This document shows positions 1 to 9,900 of a stretch of DNA of 64,000 nt, in pieces. The DNA is from JAZKHE01 sp040385525 (GTDB taxonomy: Bacteria; Bacteroidota; Bacteroidia; UBA4408). A program made the position numbers and the translations under genes. Position 1 is the first letter of the stretch; each line of letters starts with the position of its first letter. The stretch covers positions 186,001-250,000 of the forward strand of contig JAZKHE010000002.1 in the NCBI GenBank assembly GCA_040385525.1. Reading direction: 5' to 3'. A model generated the notes under the pieces. It worked only from the letters and a program-made list of their open reading frames with translations, ran no database searches and had not been told where the DNA came from.

Positions 1-3
1 ACC

Positions 4-453
4 ATGAAATTAGAAGATGAAATAAAACAGCAAAAGTTTAAAAACGAATATCAAAAAGTTGCTATCAATATCATCTACACCGAAAGTTGGTTAAAGGGAT
101 TGCAATTAACAAGGTTTAAAAAACATGGCGTTTCTAGTCAGCAATACAATATTTTAAGAATACTGCGTGGTCAGTATCCAAAACCTGCAACGGTAAATTT
201 ATTAATAGATCGTATGTTAGATAAAAATTCTAACGCTTCGAGACTTGTTGAAAAGCTGCGTTTAAAAAACTATGTAGAAAGAACGATTTGCGAAGACGAC
301 AGAAGAGCCGTAAATGTTGCCATTACTCAAAAAGGATTAGATTTGTTAGAAAAACTCGATTCGATGGAAGACGAATTACAAAAAGAATTGGGAAGTATTT
401 CTGTTGCAGAAGCAAAAGAACTTAATCGTTTGCTCGACAAAATAAGAGGTTAA
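4..453 (+). CDS. MarR-family winged-helix transcriptional regulator
   Basis: A 149-residue protein with the size and layout of the MarR family, which are dimeric DNA-binding regulators that often respond to small phenolic ligands. The recognition-helix region (residues about 65-90, ending SNASRLVEKL) is followed by the beta-wing signature CEDDRRAVNVAIT and a C-terminal dimerisation helix. The ATG lies three bases inside the window edge, so its promoter is not visible, and an upstream start cannot be excluded. A decayed dehydrogenase and an MFS exporter follow on the same strand, so it may regulate the exporter; that link is inferred from position only. Family assignment is firm; the ligand is unknown. 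Confidence 0.9.
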   Translation: MKLEDEIKQQKFKNEYQKVAINIIYTESWLKGLQLTRFKKHGVSSQQYNILRILRGQYPKPATVNLLIDRMLDKNSNASRLVEKLRLKNYVERTICEDDRRAVNVAITQKGLDLLEKLDSMEDELQKELGSISVAEAKELNRLLDKIRG

Positions 454-454
454 T

Positions 455-670
455 TTTTATGAAAGCTCTTGCTTCTCTCTTGTTATGATTACTCCCGAAA
501 AGGGCGCTAAAACAAGTGTTTATTTAGCCAGTTCTCCAGAAGTAGGAAACACCACAGGCGAATATTTTGATAAATGTAAAGTAAAAAAAGCAGCAGCATT
601 AGTTTACGATAAAAATGCGCAACAACTCTTATGGGATTCATCAATTATTATGGTAAATAAAATTTTATAA
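455..670 (+). pseudogene. C-terminal remnant of a short-chain dehydrogenase (SDR)
   Basis: The 61 codons from ATG 485, starting MITPEKGAKTSVYLASSPEV, match the C-terminal tail of retinol-dehydrogenase-like SDR proteins, which are normally near 280 residues. The conserved stretch includes the G-x-YFDKC segment and a terminal LLWDSS helix. The Rossmann fold, TGxxxGxG cofactor motif and YxxxK catalytic motif are all absent: only about 30 bases separate it from the MarR gene. The same frame reads open a few codons upstream of ATG 485 (FYESSCFSLV), as expected of a deletion scar. Its stop codon overlaps the ATG of the MFS gene (TAATG), so the intact gene was probably translationally coupled to that transporter. 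Confidence 0.75.
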
Positions 671-1902
671 TGTTAACACAACAAGGCACACAACTTAAAA
701 ACGAAAAATTAGTTTTATTTTCTTTAGCGCTAATTCAGTTTACCCACATCATGGATTTTATGATTATGATGCCCTTGGGTCCGCAGTTAATGCGCATATT
801 TGAAATTACCCCCGCACAGTTTGGTTTAATAGTTTCTGCTTATACTTTTAGTGCTGGAATTTTTGGCTTTTTAGGAGCTTTTTTTATTGATCGTTTCGAC
901 AGAAAAGCAGCTTTACTTTTTATATATAGCGGCTTTATTATTGGCACTTTGGCATGCGCTGTTGCTCCAACATACCATTGGTTATTGGCTGCTCGCGTTT
1001 TTACAGGAATGTTTGGCGGTGTTGCAGGTGCACTTATTTTATCAATTATTGGCGATGCAATTCCGAACGAAAGACGTGCTTCTGCAATGGGAATTGTAAT
1101 GGCAGCTTTTAGTTTAGCTTCTGTTTTTGGAGTTCCATTTGGTTTGTATATGGCAAATAAATTTTCGTGGCATGCTCCATTTTTATTTATTGGCTGTATT
1201 GGTTTTGCAATTATTGCATTAATTTCATTTGTTATTCCTAGCATGAGAAACCACATTGTTGCTAAGTTAGATAGACCTGGCCCATTAAAAGTAATTACAA
1301 ACGTTACTACAAATCCAAATCAACTTCGCGCTCTATTATTAATGTTTTTATTAATGTTAGGACAGTTTTCGGTTATTCCTTTTTTAAGTCCGTATATGGT
1401 GGCTAACGTTGGCTTTACAGAAGCAGACTTAACTTACATTTATTTAATTGGTGGATTTGTAACCATATTTAGTTCGCCAATGGTTGGAAGGTTAGCTGAT
1501 AAAATTGGACGATTTAAAGTGTTTACTTTATTCGTAATAATTTCGTTAATTCCTTTGTTTGGAATAACAAATATGCCCAAAGTAGAAATGCCTTATGTGT
1601 TAGTTATAACTTCCATATTTTTTATCTGTGCTGGTGGGCGAATGATTCCAGCTTCAACAATGGTAACGTCATCGGTTTTGCCAAAACAACGCGGGAGTTT
1701 TATGAGTATTAATTCTTCCGTACAACAATTAAGTGCAAGTTTAGCAGCTTTTATTGCAGGTTTAATTGTACAAAAAAATGCAGCAGGCGAATTAGTAAAT
1801 TACAACTACGTGGGCTACATAGCAATAGCAGCTAGTTTACTTGCCATTTTAGTAGCTTCTAAAATAAAAGTGGTTGATGAAGTTAAACCTAAAACTGTTT
1901 AA
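670..1902 (+). CDS. MFS transporter (drug:H+ antiporter 1-like)
   Basis: A 410-residue, very hydrophobic protein with about 12 predicted membrane helices. The loop between helices 2 and 3 has the MFS motif-A pattern (G-x-F-x-IDRFDRKAALL), and a second copy (GRLADKIGRFKVF) lies in the C-terminal half, as expected from the internal duplication of this superfamily. It resembles sugar-efflux/AraJ-like exporters; the substrate cannot be read from sequence. The start ATG overlaps the stop of the upstream SDR remnant, and a MarR regulator lies further upstream, an arrangement typical of regulated efflux. Its last 14 bases overlap the 3' end of the convergent M3 peptidase gene. Confidence 0.9.
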   Translation: MLTQQGTQLKNEKLVLFSLALIQFTHIMDFMIMMPLGPQLMRIFEITPAQFGLIVSAYTFSAGIFGFLGAFFIDRFDRKAALLFIYSGFIIGTLACAVAPTYHWLLAARVFTGMFGGVAGALILSIIGDAIPNERRASAMGIVMAAFSLASVFGVPFGLYMANKFSWHAPFLFIGCIGFAIIALISFVIPSMRNHIVAKLDRPGPLKVITNVTTNPNQLRALLLMFLLMLGQFSVIPFLSPYMVANVGFTEADLTYIYLIGGFVTIFSSPMVGRLADKIGRFKVFTLFVIISLIPLFGITNMPKVEMPYVLVITSIFFICAGGRMIPASTMVTSSVLPKQRGSFMSINSSVQQLSASLAAFIAGLIVQKNAAGELVNYNYVGYIAIAASLLAILVASKIKVVDEVKPKTV

Positions 1903-3577
1903 ATTTATCTAATTCTGATTTTACGTAAATAGCAATTTCTTTTAATAAACCTTTTTTAAACGGAGAAGTTAAGTTGGCTTCTTTTACTAATTCTAAAAAC
2001 GATTGGCTACCACCTTGTTGGCATAAATGCAAATAATCTTTCCAAGCATTTTCTCTATTCTCACTTGCTTTTTTCCAGAACTCAAAAGCACAAACTTGTG
2101 CCAAGGTATAATCAATGTAATAAAAAGGTGATTCGTAAATGTGGCGTTGTTGTTGCCAAAATCCACCTGAATTTAAAAACGCACAATCTTCGTTGTCTTT
2201 ATGCGGAACATATTTTTTTTCCAACTCTAACCATTTTTCTCTGCGTTGTTTTGGAGTTAAATTTGGCTCATCGTAAACTATATGTTGAAACTCATCAACA
2301 GCAGCACCATAAGGCAAAAATTGTAACGCTTTGCAGATATGTGAGTGCATAAATTTTTCGGTGGTTTCTTCAAAAAATAAATGCATCCACGGATAGGTTA
2401 AAAATTCCATACTCATCGAGTGAATTTCACAAGCTTCGTAAGTTGGGAAATTATATTCAGGAAGCGTAAAACTTCTGCTTTCAAAGCACTGAAATGCATG
2501 GCCAGCTTCGTGAGTAAGCACAACAATATCGTGCGTAGTTCCATTGAAATTAGAAAATATATACGGACTTTTTGCTTCTGGAATATAGGTGCAGTAACCG
2601 CCCGTTGCTTTTCCTTTACGAGCAGTTAAATCCATCAATTCGTTGTCAATCATGAAATTAAAAAACGTTTCTGTTTCTTTAGAAAGTTCTTTATACATAG
2701 TTTTTGCGTGGTTCACTATCCATTTTTCTTCTCCTTTTGGATTAGCATTACCATCTAAATAATAAAGTGATTCATCGTAGTAAAATAATTTATCAAGGCG
2801 AATTCTTTTTGCTTGTTTTTTTCTTAATTCGCTGGCAACAGGCACAATGTGTTCAGCTATTTGATTACGATACGATTTTACCATTTCGGCATTGTAATCG
2901 CCGCGTAACATTCGCGCATAGCCTAATTCAACAAAGTTTTTAAAACCTAGTTGCTTTGCAATTTCGTTTCTTGTTTTTATTAATTCATCAAAAAGTGAAT
3001 CAAGAGATGCAGCGTTAGTTTCAAAAAAAATATACTTTGCTGTATTTGCGTTTTTGCGAACACTTCTATCTACCGAAGATAAATAAGGATCTAATTGAGA
3101 AAGATTTAATTCTTTTCCGTCAAAAGTAATTTTTGCAGAAGCTAATAATTTAGTGTATTCGCTGCATAACTTATTTTCTTGTTGTAGCAAAGGCATTACG
3201 CTTTCATTAAAGGTTTTTAATGATAAATCAGCTATAGAAAAAAGTTGTTTGCCAATTTCTTTTTCTAATTCATTTCTGAATTTAGAATTTAAAATTGTTT
3301 TGTAATACTTATTAATTAAGTTTTGATAACGTGGAGAATTTTCATCAAAAAAATCTTGTTCTTCACTGTTTTTTTCGTTGCTCGAATCTAACGAATAGTT
3401 AATACTTGCAATAGTCATCATCGATTCAAAATGATTTCTACTATTATTTATTTGAGTAATTATTTCTAACTGTTTTTGTGTTGAATTTGCTTTTTCAAAA
3501 GAAGAAAGTAATTCAGCAAAGTTAGTTTCAACACTTGTTAAATTTGGACGTGTGTATTTTATTTCAGAAAATTTCAT
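1889..3577 (-). CDS. M3 family oligoendopeptidase (PepF-like)
   Basis: A zinc oligopeptidase of about 562 residues, expected to be cytoplasmic and to cleave short peptides. The zinc motif HEAGH is at about residues 356-360, and the downstream YEACEIHSMSMEF segment supplies the third zinc-ligand glutamate, as in the M3B family. Length is normal. The reading frame opens at a TTG (3583), but the ATG two codons later gives MKFSEIKYTRPN, the usual N-terminus, so I place the start at 3577. It begins just after the TGA of the upstream ABC ATPase and is the last gene of a four-gene minus-strand operon. No signal peptide is seen. Confidence 0.93.
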   Translation of the reverse strand: MKFSEIKYTRPNLTSVETNFAELLSSFEKANSTQKQLEIITQINNSRNHFESMMTIASINYSLDSSNEKNSEEQDFFDENSPRYQNLINKYYKTILNSKFRNELEKEIGKQLFSIADLSLKTFNESVMPLLQQENKLCSEYTKLLASAKITFDGKELNLSQLDPYLSSVDRSVRKNANTAKYIFFETNAASLDSLFDELIKTRNEIAKQLGFKNFVELGYARMLRGDYNAEMVKSYRNQIAEHIVPVASELRKKQAKRIRLDKLFYYDESLYYLDGNANPKGEEKWIVNHAKTMYKELSKETETFFNFMIDNELMDLTARKGKATGGYCTYIPEAKSPYIFSNFNGTTHDIVVLTHEAGHAFQCFESRSFTLPEYNFPTYEACEIHSMSMEFLTYPWMHLFFEETTEKFMHSHICKALQFLPYGAAVDEFQHIVYDEPNLTPKQRREKWLELEKKYVPHKDNEDCAFLNSGGFWQQQRHIYESPFYYIDYTLAQVCAFEFWKKASENRENAWKDYLHLCQQGGSQSFLELVKEANLTSPFKKGLLKEIAIYVKSELDKFKQF

Positions 3578-3583
3578 AATCAA

Positions 3584-4297
3584 TCAACTATTAATGTGTG
3601 CAACGGTAATGTGCTGGTTTTTTTCGTCGTTTTCTACGTATCCGTCTCGTAGCCTAACAATTCGGTGTGCGTGTTTAGCAATATCTTCTTCGTGAGTAAC
3701 AATGATAATGGTGTTGCCTTTGCTTCTTATTTCTTCAAACAAGCCCATTATTTCTATTGATGTTTTGGTGTCTAAGTTTCCGGTTGGTTCATCGGCTAAA
3801 ATTATGGCAGGATTGTTTACTAACGCTCTGGCAATTGCTACACGTTGTCTTTGTCCGCCACTCATTTCGTTTGGCTTGTGATGCATTCTGTTTTCTAAAC
3901 CTACATCGCACATTACTTTTTTAGCACGTTCTTCTCTTTCTTGTTTGTTGTAGCCTGCGTAAACTAATGGTAAAATTACGTTTTCGAGCGCAGTATATTT
4001 TGGCAATAAATTAAATGTTTGAAAAATAAATCCGATTTCACTGTTTCTAATTTCGGCTAACTCATCATCATTTAATTTGCTAACGTTATGATTATTTAAA
4101 ATATAAGTTCCAGAACTCGGTGTGTCTAAACAGCCCAAAATATTCATCAATGTTGATTTGCCTGAACCAGAAGGTCCCATTAAAGCAACGTATTCGTTTT
4201 GGTAAATGCTTAAAGAAACATTGTGTAGTGCGTTTACTATTTCGTTTCCAACTTTAAAACTACGTGCTATTTTATCTAATAAAATTACTTCCTTCAC
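3584..4297 (-). CDS. ABC transporter ATP-binding protein (MacB/LolD type)
   Basis: A 237-residue ATPase subunit with every ABC motif intact: Walker A GPSGSGKST (residues 41-49), Q-loop FQTFNLLP, signature SGGQ (146-149), Walker B ILADE (166-170) and switch histidine H202 in VTHEE. The LNDDELAEIRNSEIGFIFQ stretch is characteristic of the MacB/LolD/FtsE branch, which powers lipoprotein release, macrolide export or cell-division complexes. No permease gene is adjacent, so the partner must be encoded elsewhere. It lies 35 bp after the methyltransferase gene and directly precedes the M3 peptidase, with no free bases beyond the TTG-ATT preceding that ATG. Family is certain; transported substrate is unknown. 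Confidence 0.93.
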   Translation of the reverse strand: MKEVILLDKIARSFKVGNEIVNALHNVSLSIYQNEYVALMGPSGSGKSTLMNILGCLDTPSSGTYILNNHNVSKLNDDELAEIRNSEIGFIFQTFNLLPKYTALENVILPLVYAGYNKQEREERAKKVMCDVGLENRMHHKPNEMSGGQRQRVAIARALVNNPAIILADEPTGNLDTKTSIEIMGLFEEIRSKGNTIIIVTHEEDIAKHAHRIVRLRDGYVENDEKNQHITVAHINS

Positions 4298-4332
4298 AAA
4301 TCGAATTTTGATTATTGTTTAAAGTTAGTAGA

Positions 4333-5118
4333 TTAAAACCGAATTTTAAAATGTTGCTTTTTTTGTTCCGTTCTAAAAAACACTAAACCCATGTAATACA
4401 AGTCAACAGTAACGGTTACAGCTTCGTTGTTTTTAATTGTTTCCCAAGCTTCTTGCATTTCAGCCGACCAATTTATATCATCAAAAATAAAAACACTTTT
4501 AGTTGAGTGTTTTTGCAAACACAAATAGAAATAATTTAAGGTAGGTTTTTTTTTATGATTGCCATCAAAATAAACAAAATCGCAAGTCTTTAACTCGCGT
4601 AATAGTTTTGGTAATTCAGTGTCAAAATTCCCAGTAATTGTTGTAACGTTTTTTAGTTGAAGTAAGTCAAAGTTTTTTTTGGCAATAAATTGCGCATTGG
4701 GATTTCCTTCAATTGTGTAAACTAATTTTTTTTTATTTGCGCTAGCTAAATAACCTGTCCCAATGCCAAGGGAAGTGCCTAACTCTATTGTGTTTTCAGG
4801 ATTAAAATAATTAACTAATTTAAAAAGTAATTCTCCTTGTTTTTTATTTTTTCCTGAAACTTTAGCAATTTCACCAATTTTTTTTTGTTTTGTATTTCCT
4901 TTGTTAGAGCCAGCGCCTAAATCAATAATCTCTATAGTTTGTTCGTTGTTACGAACTTTGTCAAAAAAGCTATTTAGCTTCTCAAAATCATAATATTCTT
5001 GCTCAGAATAGATAACATAGTTCAACAAATCAAACACAAACGGAGAATGTACTCCATGTTCGTTTGTTGCGTTTAAATAATGTTTTATAAAGCTTTTTAC
5101 TTTGCTTGTTAACGACAT
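4333..5118 (-). CDS. Class I SAM-dependent methyltransferase
   Basis: A 261-residue protein with a Rossmann-type S-adenosylmethionine site: the glycine-rich loop is IELGTSLGIGTGYLA (about residues 156-170), followed by the acidic VYTIEGNP strand and the DFVYFDGNHKK motif, which resembles O-methyltransferase family 3/24 enzymes. The N-terminal third (HGVHSPFVFDLL) is typical of a Bacteroidota-specific subfamily of unknown substrate. Its ATG overlaps the stop codon of the upstream PhoD-like gene (TAATG), which implies translational coupling. No signal peptide is seen, so it should act in the cytoplasm. The substrate is not assignable. Confidence 0.85.
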   Translation of the reverse strand: MSLTSKVKSFIKHYLNATNEHGVHSPFVFDLLNYVIYSEQEYYDFEKLNSFFDKVRNNEQTIEIIDLGAGSNKGNTKQKKIGEIAKVSGKNKKQGELLFKLVNYFNPENTIELGTSLGIGTGYLASANKKKLVYTIEGNPNAQFIAKKNFDLLQLKNVTTITGNFDTELPKLLRELKTCDFVYFDGNHKKKPTLNYFYLCLQKHSTKSVFIFDDINWSAEMQEAWETIKNNEAVTVTVDLYYMGLVFFRTEQKKQHFKIRF

Positions 5119-6521
5119 TATTTTGCCTTTAGTTGTTTCTCGTTTATTTTGTATTCAAACAAAGGTGTGCCACTTGCACTATATGTTATAATTGATAGTT
5201 CACGATTATTTTTCTCTCCAGTTATTTCAATTTTCCCAAAGTTATTTTCTTGTATTAAACTACCTTCAATTCGGTTTGGATTATTTAATTCTTTAGATTT
5301 TGATATATCGTGAACGCTCGAAGTTAAAGGAGAGCAAGTGTACTCATACAACTCATAAAAATCAGCATTCGGTTTAAATTTTAATAGCTCTGTAAAATGT
5401 CTATCGCCCGAAATAAATAAAACACCATCAATTTTATTGTTGGTTATAAAACTCATCAAATCGTTGTACTCATAGCTATACTTACAAAACAGCTCTTTAC
5501 TCGCTAATTTATTTTGCACTTGCGAGCCACACACAATAAATTTAAAAGTTGATTTTGATGAAATTAAACTGTTTTTTAGCCACTCTAATTGTGTGTTTCC
5601 TAAAAAGTTTTTTGCAGGGTTTGGCTTGCTATTAAGTGAATCTGGGTAATCGTTTGCACTTCTAAAATATCTATCGTCTAGTAAAAAAAACTCAGTGTCG
5701 CTCCACGTAAATTTTGAGTACACACCTTCTGATTTGTAACTTTTTGCTGGCCAATAATTTTTAAAAGTTTCGGCAGATTTATTTTTCAAATCGTAAGTAT
5801 AATTTCCATCATTTGGTCCGAAATCGTGGTCATCCCAAGTGGCGTAGTTAGGACGAGAAATTAATAAGCGTTGCAAATCTTTATGTTTTCTAGTGTGCGA
5901 ATATCTTCTTTCAATTCCGTATTCAGAACTATAATCGGCTTCTCGTAAATAGGTGTTGTCGCCCGTCCAAAGCATAAAATCTGTGTTTACATTGAACATA
6001 GCATCAAAAATGGATGTGCTTTGTCCGTATGGCTTTCCAGGTCTATCGTACAAGCTATCGTTAATGTATGTGCACGAGCCAAGCAAAAACGAAAAGTCAG
6101 GAGCATCTTCGCGCCACTCCCAGTTTTTTTTTGTAGTAAAAATTAGTTTTGGTTTTAATTCTTGTTTGATATTGTCTAATAAAACTTCGCAATCGTAAGT
6201 TTTTCCTGGCGTTAAGCCTGTAATAATTAGTTGTAAAGGATTAAACTCTTTGCCTAATTCTCCTTTAAATTCAATGGTTTTAAAATCTGTAGAGTTGTAT
6301 TTTTCCCAAAAATCAATTTCAACTTTTTTTACTTTTGAGTTAACTTCTAACCAAATGCAAACACTTTCGTGTTCAATCCAAGAAATCATCGGACCAGATA
6401 TTATATTTTCGTTTAATTTAATTTTTGAAGCAGGAGTGGTTTTTTTTTGAGAGAAAACGCTATGTTGTTGAAAATGAACTAGTATAGTTAAAAGCACTAT
6501 TTTTCTGAAAACTGTATTCAT
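5118..6521 (-). CDS. PhoD-like alkaline phosphatase D family protein
   Basis: A 467-residue exported metallophosphoesterase. An N-terminal hydrophobic stretch ending HSVFSQ fits a signal peptide. A fibronectin-like N-terminal region (residues about 30-130) precedes the catalytic domain, which shows LLGSCTYIN, LWTGDNTYLRE, ATWDDHDFGPND and ISGDRHFTEL, the metal-ligand motifs of PhoD-type phosphatases. These enzymes hydrolyse phosphodiesters or monoesters in the periplasm or outside the cell. It is the first gene of the minus-strand operon with the methyltransferase, ABC ATPase and M3 peptidase. Whether it is phosphate-regulated cannot be told; I did not recognise a Pho-box-like repeat upstream. 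Confidence 0.9.
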   Translation of the reverse strand: MNTVFRKIVLLTILVHFQQHSVFSQKKTTPASKIKLNENIISGPMISWIEHESVCIWLEVNSKVKKVEIDFWEKYNSTDFKTIEFKGELGKEFNPLQLIITGLTPGKTYDCEVLLDNIKQELKPKLIFTTKKNWEWREDAPDFSFLLGSCTYINDSLYDRPGKPYGQSTSIFDAMFNVNTDFMLWTGDNTYLREADYSSEYGIERRYSHTRKHKDLQRLLISRPNYATWDDHDFGPNDGNYTYDLKNKSAETFKNYWPAKSYKSEGVYSKFTWSDTEFFLLDDRYFRSANDYPDSLNSKPNPAKNFLGNTQLEWLKNSLISSKSTFKFIVCGSQVQNKLASKELFCKYSYEYNDLMSFITNNKIDGVLFISGDRHFTELLKFKPNADFYELYEYTCSPLTSSVHDISKSKELNNPNRIEGSLIQENNFGKIEITGEKNNRELSIITYSASGTPLFEYKINEKQLKAK

Positions 6522-6562
6522 ATGTTTATATTCAATTTTGGGCGAAATTACACCAATTTTAC

Positions 6563-6593
6563 TTGTTTTTATTAATACTAAAAGCTAACTTTA
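6563..6593 (+). promoter_or_regulatory. Putative Bacteroidota-type promoter for the 6613 gene
   Basis: TTG at 6563-6565 and TAACTTTA at 6586-6593 are separated by 20 bp, close to the Bacteroidota pattern of a -33 TTTG and a -7 TAnnTTTG. The predicted start of transcription lies about 10-15 bases upstream of the ATG at 6613. This is a motif match only. Confidence 0.4.
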
Positions 6594-6612
6594 GTATTCT
6601 AAAAATAAAGGT

Positions 6613-6975
6613 ATGAAAATTTTTACAACAATTTTCTTTAGTTTGTGTGTTGTTTTTGTGTTATTTACTTCAACAAGTAGAGCGTCTTCAACTCAAGATA
6701 ATTTTAGCATCATAACTCAGAATAGTAATGAAAACAAAGTTTTTAAATTGTATTTTAAAAACGGTTTTTTAAAAGAGGGAGATAAAGAAAAAATTAAGTC
6801 GGCCTTATTAGAAAAAGCACATATAAATGATATTGTAATTTCTAACCAAGATGGATTTGATATTTTTACAATTAAAACAGAACAATACATTGAGAAAAAA
6901 AATATTACAACCATTGTAAATAGACTAGGTTTTTATTTTGATAAAAAAGGCAGCATTAGTTTAATACAAGATTAA
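6613..6975 (+). CDS. Small exported protein of unknown function
   Basis: A 120-residue protein that I do not recognise. Residues 1-25 are a typical signal peptide (hydrophobic core, cleavage near SRASS). The mature part is lysine-rich and reads as alternating strands and helices: FKLYFKNGFL, then KIKSALLEKAHINDIVIS, then IFTIKTEQYIEKKNITTIVNRLGF. That order (strand-helix-strand-strand-helix) would fit a small ferredoxin-like fold, but this is a weak inference. It ends 8 bp before the large gliding-motility-domain protein and is probably cotranscribed with it, so it may be a periplasmic accessory of that exported protein. Confidence 0.65.
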   Translation: MKIFTTIFFSLCVVFVLFTSTSRASSTQDNFSIITQNSNENKVFKLYFKNGFLKEGDKEKIKSALLEKAHINDIVISNQDGFDIFTIKTEQYIEKKNITTIVNRLGFYFDKKGSISLIQD

Positions 6976-6983
6976 TTAAGATT

Positions 6984-9900
6984 ATGAAAGCAATAAATAA
7001 AATACATTTATATCTTTTTATAGCAAGTTTTTTTGTGTCGTTTAATTTGTATGCACAACCCGGCTCGCCTACTTGTGTTGGCGCAGAGGCTGCACAAATT
7101 ACTTTACCTTTTTTTCAAGCAAATTTAACTAATTGTGGATTTAATAATTTTACAGCAACAAACACTCCTGTTTGTGGAAATTCATCTTATTTAAGCGGAC
7201 AAGATAGATTATACGCATTTACTCCTTTAGAAAGTGGTTTTGTTATAACAAGTTTAACAACAGCTTCAACTATAACAGATATTGGTTTGATGATGTTTAG
7301 AGGTTGCCCTACTTCTGGTTCTTGTGTTGGGAATGCTAACGGAGATGGTGGAACACGTATTATGCAAGGAGAAGTGATAGCGGGCGAAACGTATTATGTT
7401 TTAGTTAGTACTTGGTCTACTCCCTTGTGTATGGCAAATTATAGTTTAAGAATTTCTTTACCAGGTGGAGCTTTACAAGGCACTCCAAAAGTAGATTGTA
7501 TTGCTGCAACACCAATATGCTCGTTAACATATTCTGAAGGAACTATGGCAACAAACGAAGGAAATCCCCCGTTTGATGAAGAAATTAATAGTGGCCCAAG
7601 TTGTTTGGGTTCTGGAGAAAAAAACGGTAATTGGTATTCTTTTACGGTTACTCAGCTAGGTAGTTTTACTTTTATTATTAACCCAAATACAAATTCTGAT
7701 GATTATGATTGGGCTTTATACGATATTACAAGCTATACATGTGCAGATATTTATACCAGACCTGAATTAGAGGTTAGATGTGATTATTCTGGCAGTGTTT
7801 GGACTGACAATGGAAATACAGGATTAGATGGTAGATTTGATCCTGATGATACTGAGTTTGATGCGCCTATTAATTTGGCGTCTGGAAGAAACTTTATGTT
7901 GTACATAAGTAATTTTGAGGATGGAACAAGTGACGGTTATACCATTACTTTGGGTGGTACTGCTGATATTTTTGATGATGAGGGGCCAACATTTAAAGAT
8001 ATTATTCCTGCAACATGTGGTGATTCTACCTTAATAGTAAATTTTACAGAACCAATAGATTGCGGTGCAGATGTGAGTCGGTTTAGGTTGGTTGGTCCTG
8101 CTGGTGTGCACAACATAAATCAAAATTATACAAGTCCTAATTGTTTAAATCCTACCGCTTTTACATTTGTAAACAACCTCACTGTTAAGTTTAGTCCGCC
8201 AATAACTGCTCCAGGCGTATATACTTTTACTGCGCAGGCGGGTGCTATATCTTTAATTGACAAGTGCGGCAATAACAATTTAGTAAACCCAAGCCAACCA
8301 TCGCCAATTGTAACTTTTACAATTGCACCTTTAATTACAACAGCCACACAGGTTTCTAGTGTAACGTGTTTTGGTTTTAGTAATGGGGTTGCTACAGCAG
8401 TTGTGCCATCAAGTATTGTATCTTATACTTATTTGTGGAATACAACACCAGCAAAAACAACTAAAGCAGTTTCAGCTTTAGCGGCAGGTACATATTCTGT
8501 TGTTGTAACTTCGCCAGCAGGATGCTCTGCTCTACCGGCAACTGCAGTAATAAATGAGCCAGCTATTGTGCCTACACCCACACTACCTTTTAGAGCTTTA
8601 ACCTATTGTTTAAACTCTACACCTCCAGTACTTATTGCTTCATTTACGGGTTCAGGAACGGGCACTGTTAATTGGTGGCCAACTCGAGTTGGTGGAGGTC
8701 CGCCAAGCACAACAGCACCAAGACCCACAACTAATGCGCTAGGGATAAAAAAATATTATGTTAGTCAAACTGTTGGCGGTTGTCAAAGCGTGCGAGATAG
8801 TATTATTGTAGAAATTATTGATTACGACAAACCATATTATAACTATAATCCACGAGAATATTGTTTAACTGGAGCCACAAATCCCACACCTGTTTTTGGA
8901 GCCGGTGCTACCTTGGGAGGAACGTTTACTTCAGGCGCTGGTTTGCAGATTAATGCTTCTACAGGAATTGTAAACTTGTCAACTAGTTCCGTTGGGGCGC
9001 ATGTTGTTAAATATTCTACACCAGGAAGTTGCGCAAAAGATAGTTTGATTACATTAACTATTTTAGCTCCTCCAAATCCAGAGTTTGAATACCCAATTAC
9101 AGAGTTTTGTCCTGGAGATGTTTCTTTAGAAAAGGTTCCCGCTCAGTTAAACGATGTTGGTGTTTTTACATCTCTTCCTACTGGAGTTGTTTTTGAAGAT
9201 ACACAAGGAACAATTAATTTAAAAAACACTCCTGCGTCTGCTGTTCCTTATATTATTACAAACACCATAGCTCCGAGTAAAGGTTGCGCATTAGAAAAAC
9301 ATGATTTTCAGTTAGGTATAGAAACTTTGCCAAAAGTTGATTTTACAGCAGATACCTTTGCTAATTGTTTTCCATTATCTACAAACTTTAAGGCAATTAC
9401 ATCACCAGCAGGTGGAACTTATTATTGGACTTTTGGTGATGGAGATTCTAGTTCAATAGATGAGCCATTTCATTTGTTTAAAGATACTGGTAGTTATGTT
9501 GTTAAATTAGTTTATGGTAAACCAGGCTGTAGTAGTTCTGTAGAGAAAACAGCAACTTCGCATCCGCTTCCAATTGCAGAATTTGTAACAAGTCCTGAGC
9601 CAGGAGTGGTTGGTTCTGAACAAAGATTCATTGATGAATCAATTGGAGCAACAAAATGGTTTTGGTCTTTTGGCGATGCTGGTGTTTCTGAAATACAATC
9701 GCCTCTTCATACTTATAATAATGATGGTGAGTTTGAAATTATACAAATTGTGGAGTCAGCAAATGGTTGTAGAGATACTACCTCTTACAAATTGATGGTT
9801 GAGAATTTAATTTCTGTGTTTTTCCCAAAATCATTCACACCAAATGGCGATACTAAAAATGAAGTTTATGAAGTTAAGGTAAGCGGAATAAATCCTAATC

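Noticed and set aside
840..1256. 138-codon minus-strand open frame inside the MFS gene
   Set aside because: It is the complement of strongly hydrophobic MFS coding sequence, has no promoter or family signature, and the plus-strand gene is intact.
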